In this document: piece after piece, positions 9,706 to 21,906 of the stretch
How the letters are laid out: the number at the start of each line of letters is the position of its first letter
Position numbering within the stretch: the stretch's first letter is position 1
Source of the DNA: Oleiphilus messinensis
Lineage (GTDB): Bacteria > Pseudomonadota > Gammaproteobacteria > Pseudomonadales > Oleiphilaceae
Direction: 5' to 3'
Length of the DNA: 64,000 nt
NCBI RefSeq assembly: GCF_002162375.1
Contig: NZ_CP021425.1
Span: forward strand, 841,501-905,500
Notes under the pieces: generated by a model
What the model was told of the DNA's origin: nothing
The model's input: only the letters and a program-made list of their open reading frames with translations
Databases searched by the model: none
Made by a program: the position numbers and the translations under genes

Positions 9706-11868
9706 ATGAGATTGATACTAAACAACTATCTGCAATATGGGCTGGTGTCTAAAATGTTTTTTAATGCTAAAAATGCAGTGTGGACGAGCTTGATAGCAGT
9801 TTTATTTTTTCCTTTGAGCGTGGTTGGTGCGACATTAAATGATGTCAGCTTTGCATCACTGCCGGGAGATAAAACTGAAATCAGGTTTTCATTCGATCAA
9901 ACGCCTCCTATGCCTAAAGGATACACTATCGAAAGGCCTGCCCGAATTGCTCTCGATATTCCGGATGTATCGAGCGCACTGAAGAGCAAGTATCATAATC
10001 TGGGAGTCGGAAATGCACAAAGTCTAACCGTTATAGAGGCAAAGGACAGGGTGCGGGTTATTATAAACTTGGTCGAGTTAGTGCCTTATTCGTCCGTTAG
10101 GCACGGCAATGAACTTGTTGTTGTTGTTGGGTCTGGTAGTTTAATGTCTCCGTCTTCGGGAGAGCATGCGGAGGGGGCATCCTCGGTATCGGGTCAGCAG
10201 CCCGGGGTATTTGTCAGTACGTCTGCGGTTGCTCAAGCCAATCAGGAGCCTGCCCTCGAAAGTATAGATTTCAAGCGGGGTGAGAAAGGGGATGGCCAGG
10301 TTGTCTTGTCTTTGAATACGGCCAGTGTTGATGTGGATATGTCGGAACAAGCAGGAAATATCCGTCTCGAATTCAAAGGTGTAGCGTTGCCAGCGGAATT
10401 GAAAAGGCGCTTTGATGTGACTGACTTCGCCACGGCAGTTACGCGAATTGATGCGCTGAGTGAAGAGGGAAATGCAGTGATTTTGATCCGTCCTGAGGGA
10501 AATTATGATTTTCTGGCTTATCAAGCAGACAATCAGTTCACAGTCAGTGTCGAAGCCCTGACATCTGAAGAGGTGGAGCAGCGCAGGAAAGAGAAATTCC
10601 CTTACTCCGGTGAAAAATTATCATTGAATTTTCAAGATATTGATGTTCGAGCAGTGCTGCAGTTAATAGCTGACTTTACAGGTTTGAATCTCGTTGCAAG
10701 CGATACTGTTTCTGGAAAAATTACCCTTAGACTGCAAAATGTACCGTGGGATCAAGCCCTGGAATTGGTTTTGAAAACCAAAGGATTAGACAAGCGTAAA
10801 GTTGGCAACGTGCTATTGGTGGCGCCGGCTGCTGAAATTGCTGCCCGTGAGAAGCTTGAGTTGGAAACGTCCAAGCAGGTCAAAGAGTTGGCACCAGTTC
10901 GTTTGGAAATTGTTCAGGTGAACTACGCTAAAGCTGCAGACATTGTAAGGTTACTACGTGCGGATAAGGAGTTGATTTCTGATCGAGGATTTATTTCTTC
11001 AGACACTCGAACCAATAGTGTGAGTGTTCGAGAAACCTCTGACAAACTAGATCAAATTCGCAGATTGGTTGCAAAGTGGGATGTGCCCGTGCGACAGGTG
11101 TTAATAGAAGCTCGAATTGTAAGAGCTCGTAGCAACCTCACTCAAGACTTGGGGATTCAATGGGGTGGGGGGTATTTGACACAAAAAGGAGACAGCCTTT
11201 ATCGTGTTGGTGGGTCGTCTTCAACATTGTCGGAGTTGACAGAAGTTGCTGCCGGCAATTCTAATACAATTACGTTTCCAGATGCATTGGCAGTTGATTT
11301 GGGGGTTACCCGGGTAAATACGTCTTCAATTGCATTGGGGTATGGCAATGACAATATGCTCATTGATATGGAGCTTTCAGCGTTCGAAACGGATGGGAAG
11401 GGAGAGATAGTCGCACAGCCAAAAATAGTAACTGCTGATCGAAAAAAGGCCATAATAAAATCGGGTGAACAAATCCCATATCAGGAGGCGTCTTCCAGTG
11501 GTGCTACTTCAGTATCGTTCAAAGAGGCCGCATTATCTCTGGAGGTGACTCCCCAAATTACACCTGATGATAAAATTATTATGGATCTAAAGATTAATCA
11601 GGATGCTCGGGGGGAGGTAACCGGCGGAATTCCGAGCATTGATACGAATGAGATTGAAACGCAAGTACTGGTTGGTAATGGTGAAACGATAGTCTTGGGA
11701 GGTATATTTCAGGCGGAAACCTCAACAACGGTGACAAAAACACCGTTTTTAGGTGATCTCCCATATATTGGTTCCTTGTTTAAGAAAACGGAAGAGATTG
11801 ATGAGCGCGGAGAATTGTTGATTTTTATTACCCCCAAGTTGTTGAAAGGTGGGTTGACAGATCAGTAG
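9706..11868 (+). CDS. pilQ: Type IV pilus secretin PilQ
   Basis: PilQ forms the outer-membrane channel through which the pilus passes. The 720-residue product has two AMIN peptidoglycan-binding domains (about residues 40-125 and 190-280), an STN/N0 domain (about 305-360, LNFQDIDVRAVLQLIADFTG), an N1 domain (about 380-450) and the secretin beta-barrel (about 530-715) with the signature VLGGIFQ. GGGGG at 9693-9697 supports the ATG at 9706. A later ATG at 9754 would leave a more typical 30-residue signal peptide ending VVGA, so the true start could be either. No pilot lipoprotein gene lies nearby. This is the last gene of pilMNOPQ. Confidence 0.95.
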   Translation: MRLILNNYLQYGLVSKMFFNAKNAVWTSLIAVLFFPLSVVGATLNDVSFASLPGDKTEIRFSFDQTPPMPKGYTIERPARIALDIPDVSSALKSKYHNLGVGNAQSLTVIEAKDRVRVIINLVELVPYSSVRHGNELVVVVGSGSLMSPSSGEHAEGASSVSGQQPGVFVSTSAVAQANQEPALESIDFKRGEKGDGQVVLSLNTASVDVDMSEQAGNIRLEFKGVALPAELKRRFDVTDFATAVTRIDALSEEGNAVILIRPEGNYDFLAYQADNQFTVSVEALTSEEVEQRRKEKFPYSGEKLSLNFQDIDVRAVLQLIADFTGLNLVASDTVSGKITLRLQNVPWDQALELVLKTKGLDKRKVGNVLLVAPAAEIAAREKLELETSKQVKELAPVRLEIVQVNYAKAADIVRLLRADKELISDRGFISSDTRTNSVSVRETSDKLDQIRRLVAKWDVPVRQVLIEARIVRARSNLTQDLGIQWGGGYLTQKGDSLYRVGGSSSTLSELTEVAAGNSNTITFPDALAVDLGVTRVNTSSIALGYGNDNMLIDMELSAFETDGKGEIVAQPKIVTADRKKAIIKSGEQIPYQEASSSGATSVSFKEAALSLEVTPQITPDDKIIMDLKINQDARGEVTGGIPSIDTNEIETQVLVGNGETIVLGGIFQAETSTTVTKTPFLGDLPYIGSLFKKTEEIDERGELLIFITPKLLKGGLTDQ

Positions 11869-11882
11869 CTTAGAGGAATTCG

Positions 11883-11912
11883 AACTCAAGGCATTGTCAA
11901 ATGTCTTGAGTT
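11883..11912 (+). repeat. Hairpin in the pilQ 3' region, without T-tract
   Basis: A 13-bp stem (AACTCAAGGCATT against AATGTCTTGAGTT, with one G-U pair) closes a GTCA loop 15 bp after the pilQ stop. No U-tract follows, so it looks more like a 3' stabilising or attenuating structure than a terminator. A true terminator lies 36 bp further on. Confidence 0.55.
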
Positions 11913-11947
11913 GTACACACTAGCAAACCTACAAAGAGTGGATATTC

Positions 11948-11980
11948 AAGCCGCCCATGAATTTCATGGGCGGCTTTTTT
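11948..11980 (+). terminator. Intrinsic terminator after pilQ
   Basis: A perfect 13-bp stem (11948-11960 with 11964-11976, core GCCGCCCATGA) with a 3-nt ATT loop runs into TTTTTT at 11975-11980. It separates pilMNOPQ from aroK. Confidence 0.9.
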
Positions 11981-12056
11981 GTCTGTCTTCCTCTGCACGA
12001 TCTCAAGAAAACTATGCTATGCTCTCGCGCTTACGTATCTGATATTGCACTTTATT

Positions 12057-12599
12057 ATGTTTCTTAAAAAAAAGCTGAATAAAAGCCCCGATAAAAATGT
12101 TGTATTAGTTGGCCCTATGGGGGCTGGTAAAACCACAATCGGGAAGCTATTGGCGAAAGAATTGGGGTTTCAGTTTACAGATTCCGATAAGGTAATCGAG
12201 CAGCGTTGTGGGGCAGACATACCCTGGATATTTGACGTCGAGGGGGAAGCTGGATTTAGAGGTCGGGAAAAGGCCGTTATCCAGGAGCTTGGGGAGCAGT
12301 CCGGCTTGGTGATTGCGACCGGTGGCGGGGCCGTTTTGGATCCGGATAACCAATTAAATCTGAAAGAGAAAGGTATTGTTGTGTACCTGAAAACTTCAGT
12401 GGCGCAGCAGTATGAGCGGACTTTTCGGGACAAAAACAGGCCATTGTTGCAGACGGATAATCCTTTGGCGGTTTTATCTGCGCTATTTGAAAAGCGTGAT
12501 CCGATATACTCGCATCTTGCGGATATCGTTGTTAAAACGGATAAAAAGAATCCCAAGTCAGTTGTTAAATATATCGTGAGTAAATTGGCTCAGCTGTGA
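12057..12599 (+). CDS. aroK: Shikimate kinase
   Basis: This kinase phosphorylates shikimate in aromatic amino acid synthesis. The 180-residue product has Walker A GPMGAGKTTIG, the shikimate-binding DSD (near residue 40), the FRGREK helix, the Walker B-like ATGGGAV and the LID arginine region RTFRDKNRPLL. The frame is open back to 11979, but that would run through the terminator, so I placed the start at the ATG 12057, giving MFLKKKLNKSPDKNVVLVG. No clear Shine-Dalgarno precedes it. aroB follows after 80 bp, as in most gammaproteobacteria. Confidence 0.93.
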   Translation: MFLKKKLNKSPDKNVVLVGPMGAGKTTIGKLLAKELGFQFTDSDKVIEQRCGADIPWIFDVEGEAGFRGREKAVIQELGEQSGLVIATGGGAVLDPDNQLNLKEKGIVVYLKTSVAQQYERTFRDKNRPLLQTDNPLAVLSALFEKRDPIYSHLADIVVKTDKKNPKSVVKYIVSKLAQL

Positions 12600-12679
12600 G
12601 CGTTAATTGAAAGATAGAAGTGGTTTTCAGAAGTAGAAATTAAGTCATTGTTTTAGGTTGCTGGTAAGGGAAATGTGAG

Positions 12680-13762
12680 ATGAGAACGCTACAGGTTGAT
12701 CTGGGGGATAGAAGTTACCCTATTCATATTGGATCCGGAATTTTGCATGACGCGAAGTTATTCACCCCCCATATTCAGGGGGAAGTGATGATTGTCACAA
12801 ATGAGACTGTAGCGCCTTTATATTTGGAGCCGTTGAAGGCGACACTGGCTGGGCTTCGTGTAAACCAAGTAATCTTGCCAGATGGTGAGGCGTATAAAAA
12901 CCTGGATACCATCAATGAAATATTCTCCCAATTATTGACCTGTCGCCACAGTAGAAGAACCACGCTTGTGGCTCTTGGTGGGGGGGTGATTGGAGACATG
13001 ACCGGGTTTGCGGCTGCCTGTTACCAGCGTGGTGTAGACTTTATTCAGGTGCCCACGACGTTGCTGTCTCAGGTTGACTCATCTGTGGGTGGAAAAACCG
13101 GAGTCAATCATCCTGCGGGGAAAAATATGATTGGTGCATTTCATCAGCCGAATGTGGTCGTGATTGACACCGATACGTTAAAAACATTACCTGAACGAGA
13201 GCTTTCAGCAGGTATTGCTGAAGTGATCAAATATGGATTAATTCGTGACACCGCATTTTTGTCCTGGCTCGATGGCAATGTCGAAGATCTGTTGAAGCTT
13301 GATGAGAGTGCTATTAGTTACGCCATAGAGAAATCCTGTCAATGTAAAGCTGAAATTGTAGGGCTGGATGAGAAAGAGGCGGGTATTCGCGCCATACTGA
13401 ATTTAGGGCATACATTTGGTCATGCAATCGAATCTCATTGTGGCTACGGAAACTGGTTACACGGTGAGGCTGTTGGTGCCGGGATGATCATGGCAGCCGC
13501 AATGTCGCGCCGTTTGGGGTGGTTGGATCAGGCGCAATTTGATATGGTCAAATCGCTGATACTGAGAGCTAAATTGCCGGGATCAGGGCCTGCAGGTATG
13601 TCGGTGGAGAGCTATCGACTGAAAATGGCAGTTGACAAGAAAAACATCGATGGATTGATTCGTTTGGTGTTGTTAAAGGGGCTTGGCGAGGCTGATATGG
13701 TATCAGACTACCCCCCTACAGCTCTGGATCAAACCCTGATTGAATGCACGCCTTCCTCCTGA
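12680..13762 (+). CDS. aroB: 3-dehydroquinate synthase
   Basis: AroB cyclises DAHP to 3-dehydroquinate, the second shikimate-pathway step, using NAD+ and a divalent metal. The 360-residue protein matches the family length. It shows the NAD-binding [20 protein letters not shown] and [18 protein letters not shown], the metal ligand in [10 protein letters not shown], and [10 protein letters not shown] with further metal histidines. AAGGG at 12666-12670 is 9 nt before the ATG. It lies between aroK and an ATPase-SPOR gene, the aroK-aroB-damX order of gammaproteobacteria. Confidence 0.95.
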   Translation: MRTLQVDLGDRSYPIHIGSGILHDAKLFTPHIQGEVMIVTNETVAPLYLEPLKATLAGLRVNQVILPDGEAYKNLDTINEIFSQLLTCRHSRRTTLVALGGGVIGDMTGFAAACYQRGVDFIQVPTTLLSQVDSSVGGKTGVNHPAGKNMIGAFHQPNVVVIDTDTLKTLPERELSAGIAEVIKYGLIRDTAFLSWLDGNVEDLLKLDESAISYAIEKSCQCKAEIVGLDEKEAGIRAILNLGHTFGHAIESHCGYGNWLHGEAVGAGMIMAAAMSRRLGWLDQAQFDMVKSLILRAKLPGSGPAGMSVESYRLKMAVDKKNIDGLIRLVLLKGLGEADMVSDYPPTALDQTLIECTPSS

Positions 13763-13798
13763 AAATGATATCTTCCTAGCATTAGGCCCTGCTTGCGA

Positions 13799-15544
13799 AT
13801 GGAGGCGATTTTGTCGGAAAGCCTGAGTGAGAACCTACAAAGCCGTTATCGATTAAGGGCCGACCCATTTTCTTTGCTTTCTGGATTTTATTACTCAACG
13901 CCTGCACATGAGTCTTGTGTTAACGCATTGGTTCATTTTGCTCATTTTGGCAATATGGTCCTTATGGTCACTGGCGAGCGGGGTATTGGTAAGTCTACTC
14001 TATTGCAGCGATTCAGGTTGGATGTAGGTGAAGCATTACGAATGTGTGTGCTTGATTCTGCGTTAATGATGGGGGAGGCTCAGTTAGTCGATAGACTGCT
14101 GTCGATGGTTGATCTCAAAGATGAGGATTTTCTAGCGGTAGGGGCTTCGGAAACGCCAGAAGATCGCCTGGATATATTTTTTGCTGCATGTAAAAGACGC
14201 ATGTTATTTGAGCCAAGATTGCTCATTTTGGTTGATGATGCCCATGACCTCTCTGAAGAGGCATTTCGATTATTGTTGTCTCGCGCGCTCGCAAATCCAC
14301 CGGAGGAGTCGGGGGTAGTTCTGCTGTTCTCTGCTTTGCCCGAATTGACAGCATTGGCAAATCGTGTGCAGTCTTCGTCCCCGGTTGAAGCGCTAATTCA
14401 TCAGGTTGAATTGTTGCCATTTAACAAGGCTGAGTCGATTGAATATGTTCGAAGCCGTATGATTATGGCGGGCGCTCAGAAGGATCTAAAGTTCTCAAGT
14501 GGTTTGTCGGATCAATTATTTTTGCTCGGCAAAGGTAACCCGAGACGGATAGCACAAATTGCTGCTGGTGTATTGTTGGGCGATGCAGACAAAAGTGTAT
14601 CCCGTAATCGAGTTCAGATGTTGCTCGATATTACCGGATACCGATATTTTTATCATACTCTGGTTACGGTAGGAGCAGTTCTTGCATTCTCAATTGCGCT
14701 GGTGCAATCGATGTATTCAGAATCCCCTGGAACAGGTATAAAGCCTGATGGATCAGGTGCTGAGTATGAAGGGGAGTCCCTAAGTGGGAAAGAAGCGGTT
14801 CTTGAAATTCAAAAAAGGCTTGAGAAAATTGAATCCTCTGTTTCAGGCAGTCGACAGGAAAAGTCTAATCTTGAGGTGAAAGCAGAAGTGCTGGATGGAG
14901 GAGGTCTTCCAATTGTGCCTGTGCAGGCCGTTGCTTCTTCAATTTCCTCTACATCTACAGAAGGTAACAATGCTGGCTCTCCTGAGATATCATCGAGTCA
15001 GGGGGCTGACATTGAGGGTGCTTCGGGGAAATCTGGGCCCGCAAAGGCTGCTCCCGTTATTGCGAAGGTTCAGTCTGATAAATTGCTCAAGCAGAATACT
15101 GTGTCCGATCTAGATGATATGTCCGGTCTAGATGATAAGCCTAGCCAGGAAAGTAGGCCGAAGAAAGAAAGCGCATTGAGGCAAGATAATGGTGCACAGA
15201 AAATGGTGAATGCACCTCCTAGTCGCGAAAGAAAATCAGACCCCGCGGTTGAGGGGCGCTCCCAGTACTACCGAGGGGATGGCTGGGTCAAAGAGCTGCC
15301 TGAGCAGGGTTACATCGTGCAATTGTTAGGAAGTTATAATGAGGCCACTGCAATAAAGTTTGTGACGCAATATAATGCGTTGCAGTTCGTGTACATTGAA
15401 AGTTCACTAAAGGGGAAGCCTTGGTTTATCGTTTTGACCGAAGGTTTTGCAAATCGGTCAGATGCGCGTGATGCGGTAAGTAAGATGCCAGCCGCTATTG
15501 TCAAACAAAAGCCCTGGATACGTAAAGTCTCTGCGATTCGGTAA
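13799..15544 (+). CDS. ATPase and SPOR domain protein, DamX-like position
   Basis: This protein joins an AAA/ExeA-like ATPase to a peptidoglycan-binding SPOR domain. Walker A GERGIGKST lies at about residues 59-67 and Walker B LLILVDDAH at about 140-148. One membrane helix follows at about 285-303 (TLVTVGAVLAFSIALV). A long Ser/Gly/Lys linker (about 305-490) leads to a C-terminal SPOR domain (about 500-580, GYIVQLLGSYNEATAIKF), which in known proteins binds denuded glycan at division septa. Orientation implies a cytoplasmic ATPase and periplasmic SPOR. The start may be the ATG at 13799, or the TTG at 13811, which has GGAGG (13801-13805) correctly spaced. It sits where damX lies in enterics; E. 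coli DamX keeps the SPOR domain but lacks this ATPase. Function is inferred. Confidence 0.85.
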   Translation: MEAILSESLSENLQSRYRLRADPFSLLSGFYYSTPAHESCVNALVHFAHFGNMVLMVTGERGIGKSTLLQRFRLDVGEALRMCVLDSALMMGEAQLVDRLLSMVDLKDEDFLAVGASETPEDRLDIFFAACKRRMLFEPRLLILVDDAHDLSEEAFRLLLSRALANPPEESGVVLLFSALPELTALANRVQSSSPVEALIHQVELLPFNKAESIEYVRSRMIMAGAQKDLKFSSGLSDQLFLLGKGNPRRIAQIAAGVLLGDADKSVSRNRVQMLLDITGYRYFYHTLVTVGAVLAFSIALVQSMYSESPGTGIKPDGSGAEYEGESLSGKEAVLEIQKRLEKIESSVSGSRQEKSNLEVKAEVLDGGGLPIVPVQAVASSISSTSTEGNNAGSPEISSSQGADIEGASGKSGPAKAAPVIAKVQSDKLLKQNTVSDLDDMSGLDDKPSQESRPKKESALRQDNGAQKMVNAPPSRERKSDPAVEGRSQYYRGDGWVKELPEQGYIVQLLGSYNEATAIKFVTQYNALQFVYIESSLKGKPWFIVLTEGFANRSDARDAVSKMPAAIVKQKPWIRKVSAIR

Positions 15545-15790
15545 CAGTAGGTGTTGTGCCCTGATCAGGGCATTCTGGTCTATTCAAGTATTCTGTTTAG
15601 AAACGTTCGTATTTTGGTTGCGATCTGGAGCAAAGTGCACCAGAATTTGAGCAAAAAATGCACTATCTCTGTGTTGGTCACCAATATTTATCCAGTTGTT
15701 GTAAATGGGCTTTGCTGTGTGTATGTTATTGTATTATATGGATTAAAAAGTTTTATTTTAACATTGTTGGTAGCTTTTAGTGCAAAGTTT

Positions 15791-15810
15791 CGCCGACAAA
15801 GTTTGTGGCG
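15791..15810. repeat. Operator-like inverted repeat overlapping the gltB -35
   Basis: CGCC-G-ACAA and TTGT-GGCG flank an AGT centre, giving two 8-bp arms with one extra G on the left. The right arm contains the -35 hexamer TTGTGG (15803-15808), so a protein bound here would block RNA polymerase. Confidence 0.35.
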
Positions 15811-15831
15811 GAGGCCATCGTTGTGTAAAAT
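15803..15831 (+). promoter_or_regulatory. Sigma70 promoter of gltBD
   Basis: TTGTGG (15803-15808), a 17-bp spacer and TAAAAT (15826-15831) give a good sigma70 match. It predicts a leader of about 83 nt before the gltB ATG. Confidence 0.55.
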
Positions 15832-15920
15832 ATCCGGCCCTTATTTTGCTGGTCAGGTGCTTTTATTTTAGCGCAGCAGCTTAAGTGCCTGATACTTATA
15901 GAAAATTTGAGAGAAGACTT

Positions 15921-18900
15921 ATGAAAACAGGTTTGTATCGTCCGGGTGAGTTTAGGGATAACTGTGGATTCGGCCTGATCGCTCATATGGAGGGAGAGGC
16001 GAGTCACAACTTATTGCAAACGGCAATCGAGTCGCTTACATGCATGACTCACCGTGGTGGTATTGCCGCTGACGGTAAGACCGGCGACGGCTGTGGCTTG
16101 CTTATTCAAAAGCCAGATACATTCCTGAGAAAAGTTGCTAAAGACCTGTTCCAGGCTGACTTGGGAGAGCGATACGGTGTTGGTATGACATTTCTGAACA
16201 CCGACGCTAAAAAAGCAGACGCGGCGAGAGCGAGTATGACTCATGCTCTCACAGCGGAAGGTTTGAACGTTGTCGGCTGGCGCGAAGTGCCTATGGATAC
16301 CTCTTGTCTGGGGCGTATGGCCTTGGACTGTTTGCCAAAAATTGAACAGGTTTTCGTGACGGGAGCGCAGCTCACCGAACGGGAGTTCGGTATCAAGCTC
16401 TTTTTGGCTCGCCGTAATGCTGAAATCAGTCTGGCTGGTGATGACGAGTTTTATATTTGTAGTCTTTCCGAGAAAGTGCTGTCATACAAAGGCTTGATGA
16501 TGCCGAAAGATCTGCCAAATTTCTATCTGGATCTGGGTGATCCTGAATTGGAAACGGCGATCTGTGTATTCCATCAGCGTTTTTCAACGAACACTATGCC
16601 TCGCTGGCCTCTGGCTCAACCTTTCCGGTTGCTGGCTCACAATGGCGAAATTAATACCATTGAAGGGAACCGAAACTGGGCTCAAGCACGAGCGTCTAAG
16701 TTCAAGAGCGCCGAGTTACCCGATCTTCAAGCTATTCAGCCGTTGGTTAATCGCACGGGTTCAGACTCTTCCAGTATGGACAATATGCTGGAGGTGTTAC
16801 TCGCGGGTGGTGTCGATTTGTTCCGAGCCGTTCGGATGATGATTCCGCCTGCATGGCAGAATGTAGATACCATGGATCCAGACCTGCGTGCATTTTATGA
16901 GTACAACTCCATGCACATGGAGCCATGGGATGGTCCGGCGGGTGTGGTTCTTTCCGATGGTCGTTATGCTTGTTGTTTGCTTGACCGCAATGGTTTGCGT
17001 CCAGCCCGTTGGGTTATCACCAAAAATGGTTTTATTACGCTGGCTTCCGAAATCGGCACATACAGCTATCAGCCGGAAGATGTCGTAGCGAAAGGAAGAG
17101 TCGGCCCCGGCCAGATCCTGGTCGTGGATACTGCGACAGGTAAGGTCATGCATACGGATGAAGTCGACAGTATCCTTAAAAATGCGCAGCCCTATAAGCA
17201 GTGGTTGCGTGATAACGCGATTCGAATTGAAGCGACCTTGAACAAGGCAACGCCTGAGTTCCAGTTAATGGAACGTGAAGAGTTGAATGTTCACATGAAA
17301 ATGTTCCAGGTTTCATTTGAAGAGCGTGACCAGGTGCTGAGACCGCTTGCGGAAACGGGTCAGGAAGCTGTCGGTTCCATGGGGGATGATACTCCAATGG
17401 CTGTTTTGTCCTCGCGAGTTCGCTCGGTAGCAGATTACTTCAGACAGAAGTTTGCGCAGGTTACCAATCCACCCATAGATCCATTGCGTGAAAGTATCGT
17501 AATGTCGCTGGAAACCTGTATCGGTGTGGAGCGTAATGTTTTCGAAGAGACTGCGGAGCATGCTAAGCGCATCATTTTGAGTACTCCAGTGCTGTCTCCA
17601 GCTAAATTCATGAAGCTGACGCGACAGGAAAATTTTGATGTCGAGACAATCGCCCTGAGCTTTGCTCCCGAGCTTGGATTGAAAGCTGCGATTGAAGGTG
17701 TCTGCGAGCAGGCCGAAAAGGCCGCTCAAAACGGCAAGGTTATCCTCGTTTTGAGTGATAAGCAGCTGGAAGAAGGCCGATTGCCAATCAACGCATTTAT
17801 GGCGACTGCGGCGGTGCACCATCATTTGGTGGAAAAAGGGCTTCGTTGTGATTCCAATATTGTTGTTGAGACAGGTTATGCCCGAGACCCTCATCACTTT
17901 GCTGTATTGTTCGGCTTCGGTGCTACGGCGGTTTACCCTTATCTCGCTTATCAAGCGCTTAATGATTTGATCCGCACGGGTGAAATGACTATGGATCCCA
18001 TCGATGCGAAGAATAATTATCGCAAAGGGATCAATAAAGGGCTGTTGAAAATTTTGTCCAAAATGGGCATTTCAACCATTGCCTCTTACCGAGGTGCACA
18101 ATTGTTTGAAGCGATTGGTATTGCGGAAGAAGTTGTTGATCTGTGTTTCCGAGGGGTGGCCAGCCGAATTCAGGGGGCCGGCTTCTACGATTTTCAAACT
18201 GATCAACAATTGTTGGCAAAACAGGCTTGGAAGAAGCGTGAGTCGATCCAACAAGGCGGACTGCTGAAGTTCGTCCACGGTTCAGAATACCATGCATACA
18301 ACCCGGATGTAGTCAGAACGATTCAACAAGCGGTCAAGTCCGGTGAGTATGGAACATATAAAGAGTATGCTGCGTTAGTTAACGAGCGTCCGGTTACAAC
18401 GTTGCGAGACTTGTTCCAGTTGTCGAAGAATGTGACACCGATTGATCTCGCGAAAGTTGAGCCAGTAGAAAATATTTTTCCGCGTTTTGATTCTGCAGCA
18501 ATGTCTTTAGGGGCGCTGTCTCCTGAAGCTCATGAAGCACTGGCGATCGCCATGAACCGTTTAGGTGGGCGTTCAAATTCCGGAGAAGGTGGTGAAGATC
18601 CGGCCCGTTACGGTACTGAACGTCGTTCCAAGATTAAACAGGTTGCCTCTGGGCGTTTTGGTGTAACGCCTCATTATCTCAGTAGTGCAGATGTTATTCA
18701 GATCAAGGTGGCGCAAGGCGCCAAGCCCGGAGAAGGTGGTCAATTGCCTGGCGGCAAAGTTAACGATCTGATCGCTCGTTTGCGTTACTCCGTGCCGGGT
18801 GTGACATTGATTTCGCCGCCACCACATCATGATATTTACTCCATTGAGGATTTGGCCCAATTAATCTATGACTTGAAACAGGTGAATCCTGGCGCTCTCG

Positions 18901-20363
18901 TGTCTGTTAAGCTGGTGTCTGAACCTGGCGTCGGTACCATTGCAGCGGGTGTTGCCAAGGCCTATGCCGACTTGATCACGATTTCAGGTTACGATGGCGG
19001 TACTGCGGCAAGTCCTCTGACTTCAATCAAGTATGCTGGTTCACCCTGGGAATTAGGTCTGAGCGAGGCGCATCAAACACTTCGTGGCAATGAGCTGCGG
19101 GGCTCAGTGCGCTTACAAACGGATGGTGGTTTGAAAACTGGCCTGGATGTTGTTAAAGCAGCGATATTAGGGGCTGAAAGCTTTGGCTTTGGAACCATGC
19201 CGATGGTCGCACTTGGCTGTAAGTACCTTAGAATTTGTCATTTGAACAACTGTGCAACAGGTGTCGCAACGCAAAATGATTACCTGCGTGACAAGCATTT
19301 TATTGGCACCGTCGAGATGGTCATGAACTTCTTCAAGTTTGTTGCTGAGGAAACCCGGGAATGGATGGCCAAACTGGGCGTCAGCAGAATGGAAGATCTT
19401 GTGGGGCGGACCGATTTGCTTGAATTATTGCCGGGTAATACTGAGCGTCAGCGCAAACTGGATTTGTCACCGATTTTGTCTGATGCAGGTGTTCCTGAAG
19501 ATAAACCTCATACCTGTCAGGTCGAGCGTAATTATCCTTACGACAAAGGAGAGCTGGCAGAAAAAATGGTTGCTGCTGCCTTGTCGGCCATTGATGGAAA
19601 AACGGGGGGGAGCTTCGATTTCTCTGTAACCAACTGTGATCGTTCCATCGGTGCACGTTTGTCTGGTGAAATCGCTAAACGACATGGTAACCAGGGGATG
19701 GCGGATGCCCCGATCAAGTTTAATTTGACTGGAACAGCAGGACAAAGTTTCGGCGTTTGGAATGCGGGCGGTCTGGACATGAGTCTGGAAGGCGATGCCA
19801 ATGATTACGTCGGAAAGGGTATGACCGGTGGTAAGTTGACCATACGACCGCCAAAGTGCTCCTCTTTTGCTTCTCAGGATACCGCAATAGTCGGTAATAC
19901 CTGTCTTTATGGCGCAACAGGTGGTAAGTTGTTCGCGGCTGGCCGGGCGGGTGAGCGATTTGGCGTTCGTAACTCCGGAGTGCATGCCGTGGTTGAGGGA
20001 GTTGGCGATCACTGCTGTGAATATATGACGGGTGGTCTGATTACTGTTCTGGGTAATACCGGTTACAACTTCGGTGCCGGTATGACTGGCGGTTTTGCTT
20101 ACGTGCTTGATCTGGAAAATACGTTTGTAGATAAATACAACCACGAATTGGTTGAAATTCACAGAATATCCAGTGAACCCATGGAAGCGTACCGCAATCA
20201 TTTGAGATCTGTGATTGAAGAGCATGTGACTGAAACCGGAAGTGAGTGGGGTCAGCAGATCCTGGATAACTTTGATGATTACACAGGGCGTTTCTGGCTG
20301 GTAAAGCCGAAGGCTGCAAGTCTTGGGAGCTTGTTGGACAGTACGCGAGCTCGTCCAGAGTAA
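15921..20363 (+). CDS. gltB: Glutamate synthase (NADPH) large subunit
   Basis: With GltD this makes two glutamates from glutamine and 2-oxoglutarate. The 1480-residue protein has an N-terminal type II glutaminase domain whose catalytic Cys15 follows a short propeptide ([14 protein letters not shown], cleaved before CGFGLIAH). A central domain precedes the FMN-binding synthase domain, which contains [14 protein letters not shown] and the 3Fe-4S cysteines in [15 protein letters not shown]. The C-terminal GXGXG beta-helix domain shows repeated GxxG turns (about residues 1240-1430). The ATG at 15921 gives the family's propeptide length and has GAGAAG upstream; an upstream in-frame start at 15885 would add 12 unlikely residues. 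gltD follows after 38 bp. Confidence 0.97.
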   Translation: MKTGLYRPGEFRDNCGFGLIAHMEGEASHNLLQTAIESLTCMTHRGGIAADGKTGDGCGLLIQKPDTFLRKVAKDLFQADLGERYGVGMTFLNTDAKKADAARASMTHALTAEGLNVVGWREVPMDTSCLGRMALDCLPKIEQVFVTGAQLTEREFGIKLFLARRNAEISLAGDDEFYICSLSEKVLSYKGLMMPKDLPNFYLDLGDPELETAICVFHQRFSTNTMPRWPLAQPFRLLAHNGEINTIEGNRNWAQARASKFKSAELPDLQAIQPLVNRTGSDSSSMDNMLEVLLAGGVDLFRAVRMMIPPAWQNVDTMDPDLRAFYEYNSMHMEPWDGPAGVVLSDGRYACCLLDRNGLRPARWVITKNGFITLASEIGTYSYQPEDVVAKGRVGPGQILVVDTATGKVMHTDEVDSILKNAQPYKQWLRDNAIRIEATLNKATPEFQLMEREELNVHMKMFQVSFEERDQVLRPLAETGQEAVGSMGDDTPMAVLSSRVRSVADYFRQKFAQVTNPPIDPLRESIVMSLETCIGVERNVFEETAEHAKRIILSTPVLSPAKFMKLTRQENFDVETIALSFAPELGLKAAIEGVCEQAEKAAQNGKVILVLSDKQLEEGRLPINAFMATAAVHHHLVEKGLRCDSNIVVETGYARDPHHFAVLFGFGATAVYPYLAYQALNDLIRTGEMTMDPIDAKNNYRKGINKGLLKILSKMGISTIASYRGAQLFEAIGIAEEVVDLCFRGVASRIQGAGFYDFQTDQQLLAKQAWKKRESIQQGGLLKFVHGSEYHAYNPDVVRTIQQAVKSGEYGTYKEYAALVNERPVTTLRDLFQLSKNVTPIDLAKVEPVENIFPRFDSAAMSLGALSPEAHEALAIAMNRLGGRSNSGEGGEDPARYGTERRSKIKQVASGRFGVTPHYLSSADVIQIKVAQGAKPGEGGQLPGGKVNDLIARLRYSVPGVTLISPPPHHDIYSIEDLAQLIYDLKQVNPGALVSVKLVSEPGVGTIAAGVAKAYADLITISGYDGGTAASPLTSIKYAGSPWELGLSEAHQTLRGNELRGSVRLQTDGGLKTGLDVVKAAILGAESFGFGTMPMVALGCKYLRICHLNNCATGVATQNDYLRDKHFIGTVEMVMNFFKFVAEETREWMAKLGVSRMEDLVGRTDLLELLPGNTERQRKLDLSPILSDAGVPEDKPHTCQVERNYPYDKGELAEKMVAAALSAIDGKTGGSFDFSVTNCDRSIGARLSGEIAKRHGNQGMADAPIKFNLTGTAGQSFGVWNAGGLDMSLEGDANDYVGKGMTGGKLTIRPPKCSSFASQDTAIVGNTCLYGATGGKLFAAGRAGERFGVRNSGVHAVVEGVGDHCCEYMTGGLITVLGNTGYNFGAGMTGGFAYVLDLENTFVDKYNHELVEIHRISSEPMEAYRNHLRSVIEEHVTETGSEWGQQILDNFDDYTGRFWLVKPKAASLGSLLDSTRARPE

Positions 20364-20395
20364 ACAACGGGCTGAAAGGTTAAGACAGAGGTTAA

Positions 20396-21820
<1,425 letters not shown>

Positions 21821-21836
21821 TCGACAATATGATAAG

Positions 21837-21866
21837 AAAGGCACGGTTGGTCCCGTGCCTTTTTTG
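21837..21866 (+). terminator. Intrinsic terminator after gltD
   Basis: A 10-bp stem (AAAGGCACGG, 21837-21846, with 21853-21862) closes a 6-nt loop and ends in a T-run. Confidence 0.88.
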
Positions 21867-21906
21867 TTTCTGGTTATTTGTATTTCGGCTTAAGAGTATT
21901 TGATTG

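Larger units (their letters stand above)
15545..15920 (+). other. 376-bp intergenic region: weak hairpin, operator-like dyad and gltB promoter
   Basis: Just after the SPOR gene, TGCCCT-GATC-AGGGCA (15557-15572) forms a short hairpin with no U-tract, at best a weak terminator. The rest is A+T-rich. A promoter with an overlapping dyad is listed separately. An open frame of about 106 codons crosses the region (about 15551-15871), but it has no ribosome site, overlaps the promoter and resembles nothing I know, so I do not call it. Confidence 0.5.

Noticed and set aside
15551-15871. Open frame of about 106 codons between the SPOR gene and gltB
   Set aside because: No ribosome site, atypical composition, overlaps the gltB promoter and dyad, and resembles no protein I know.
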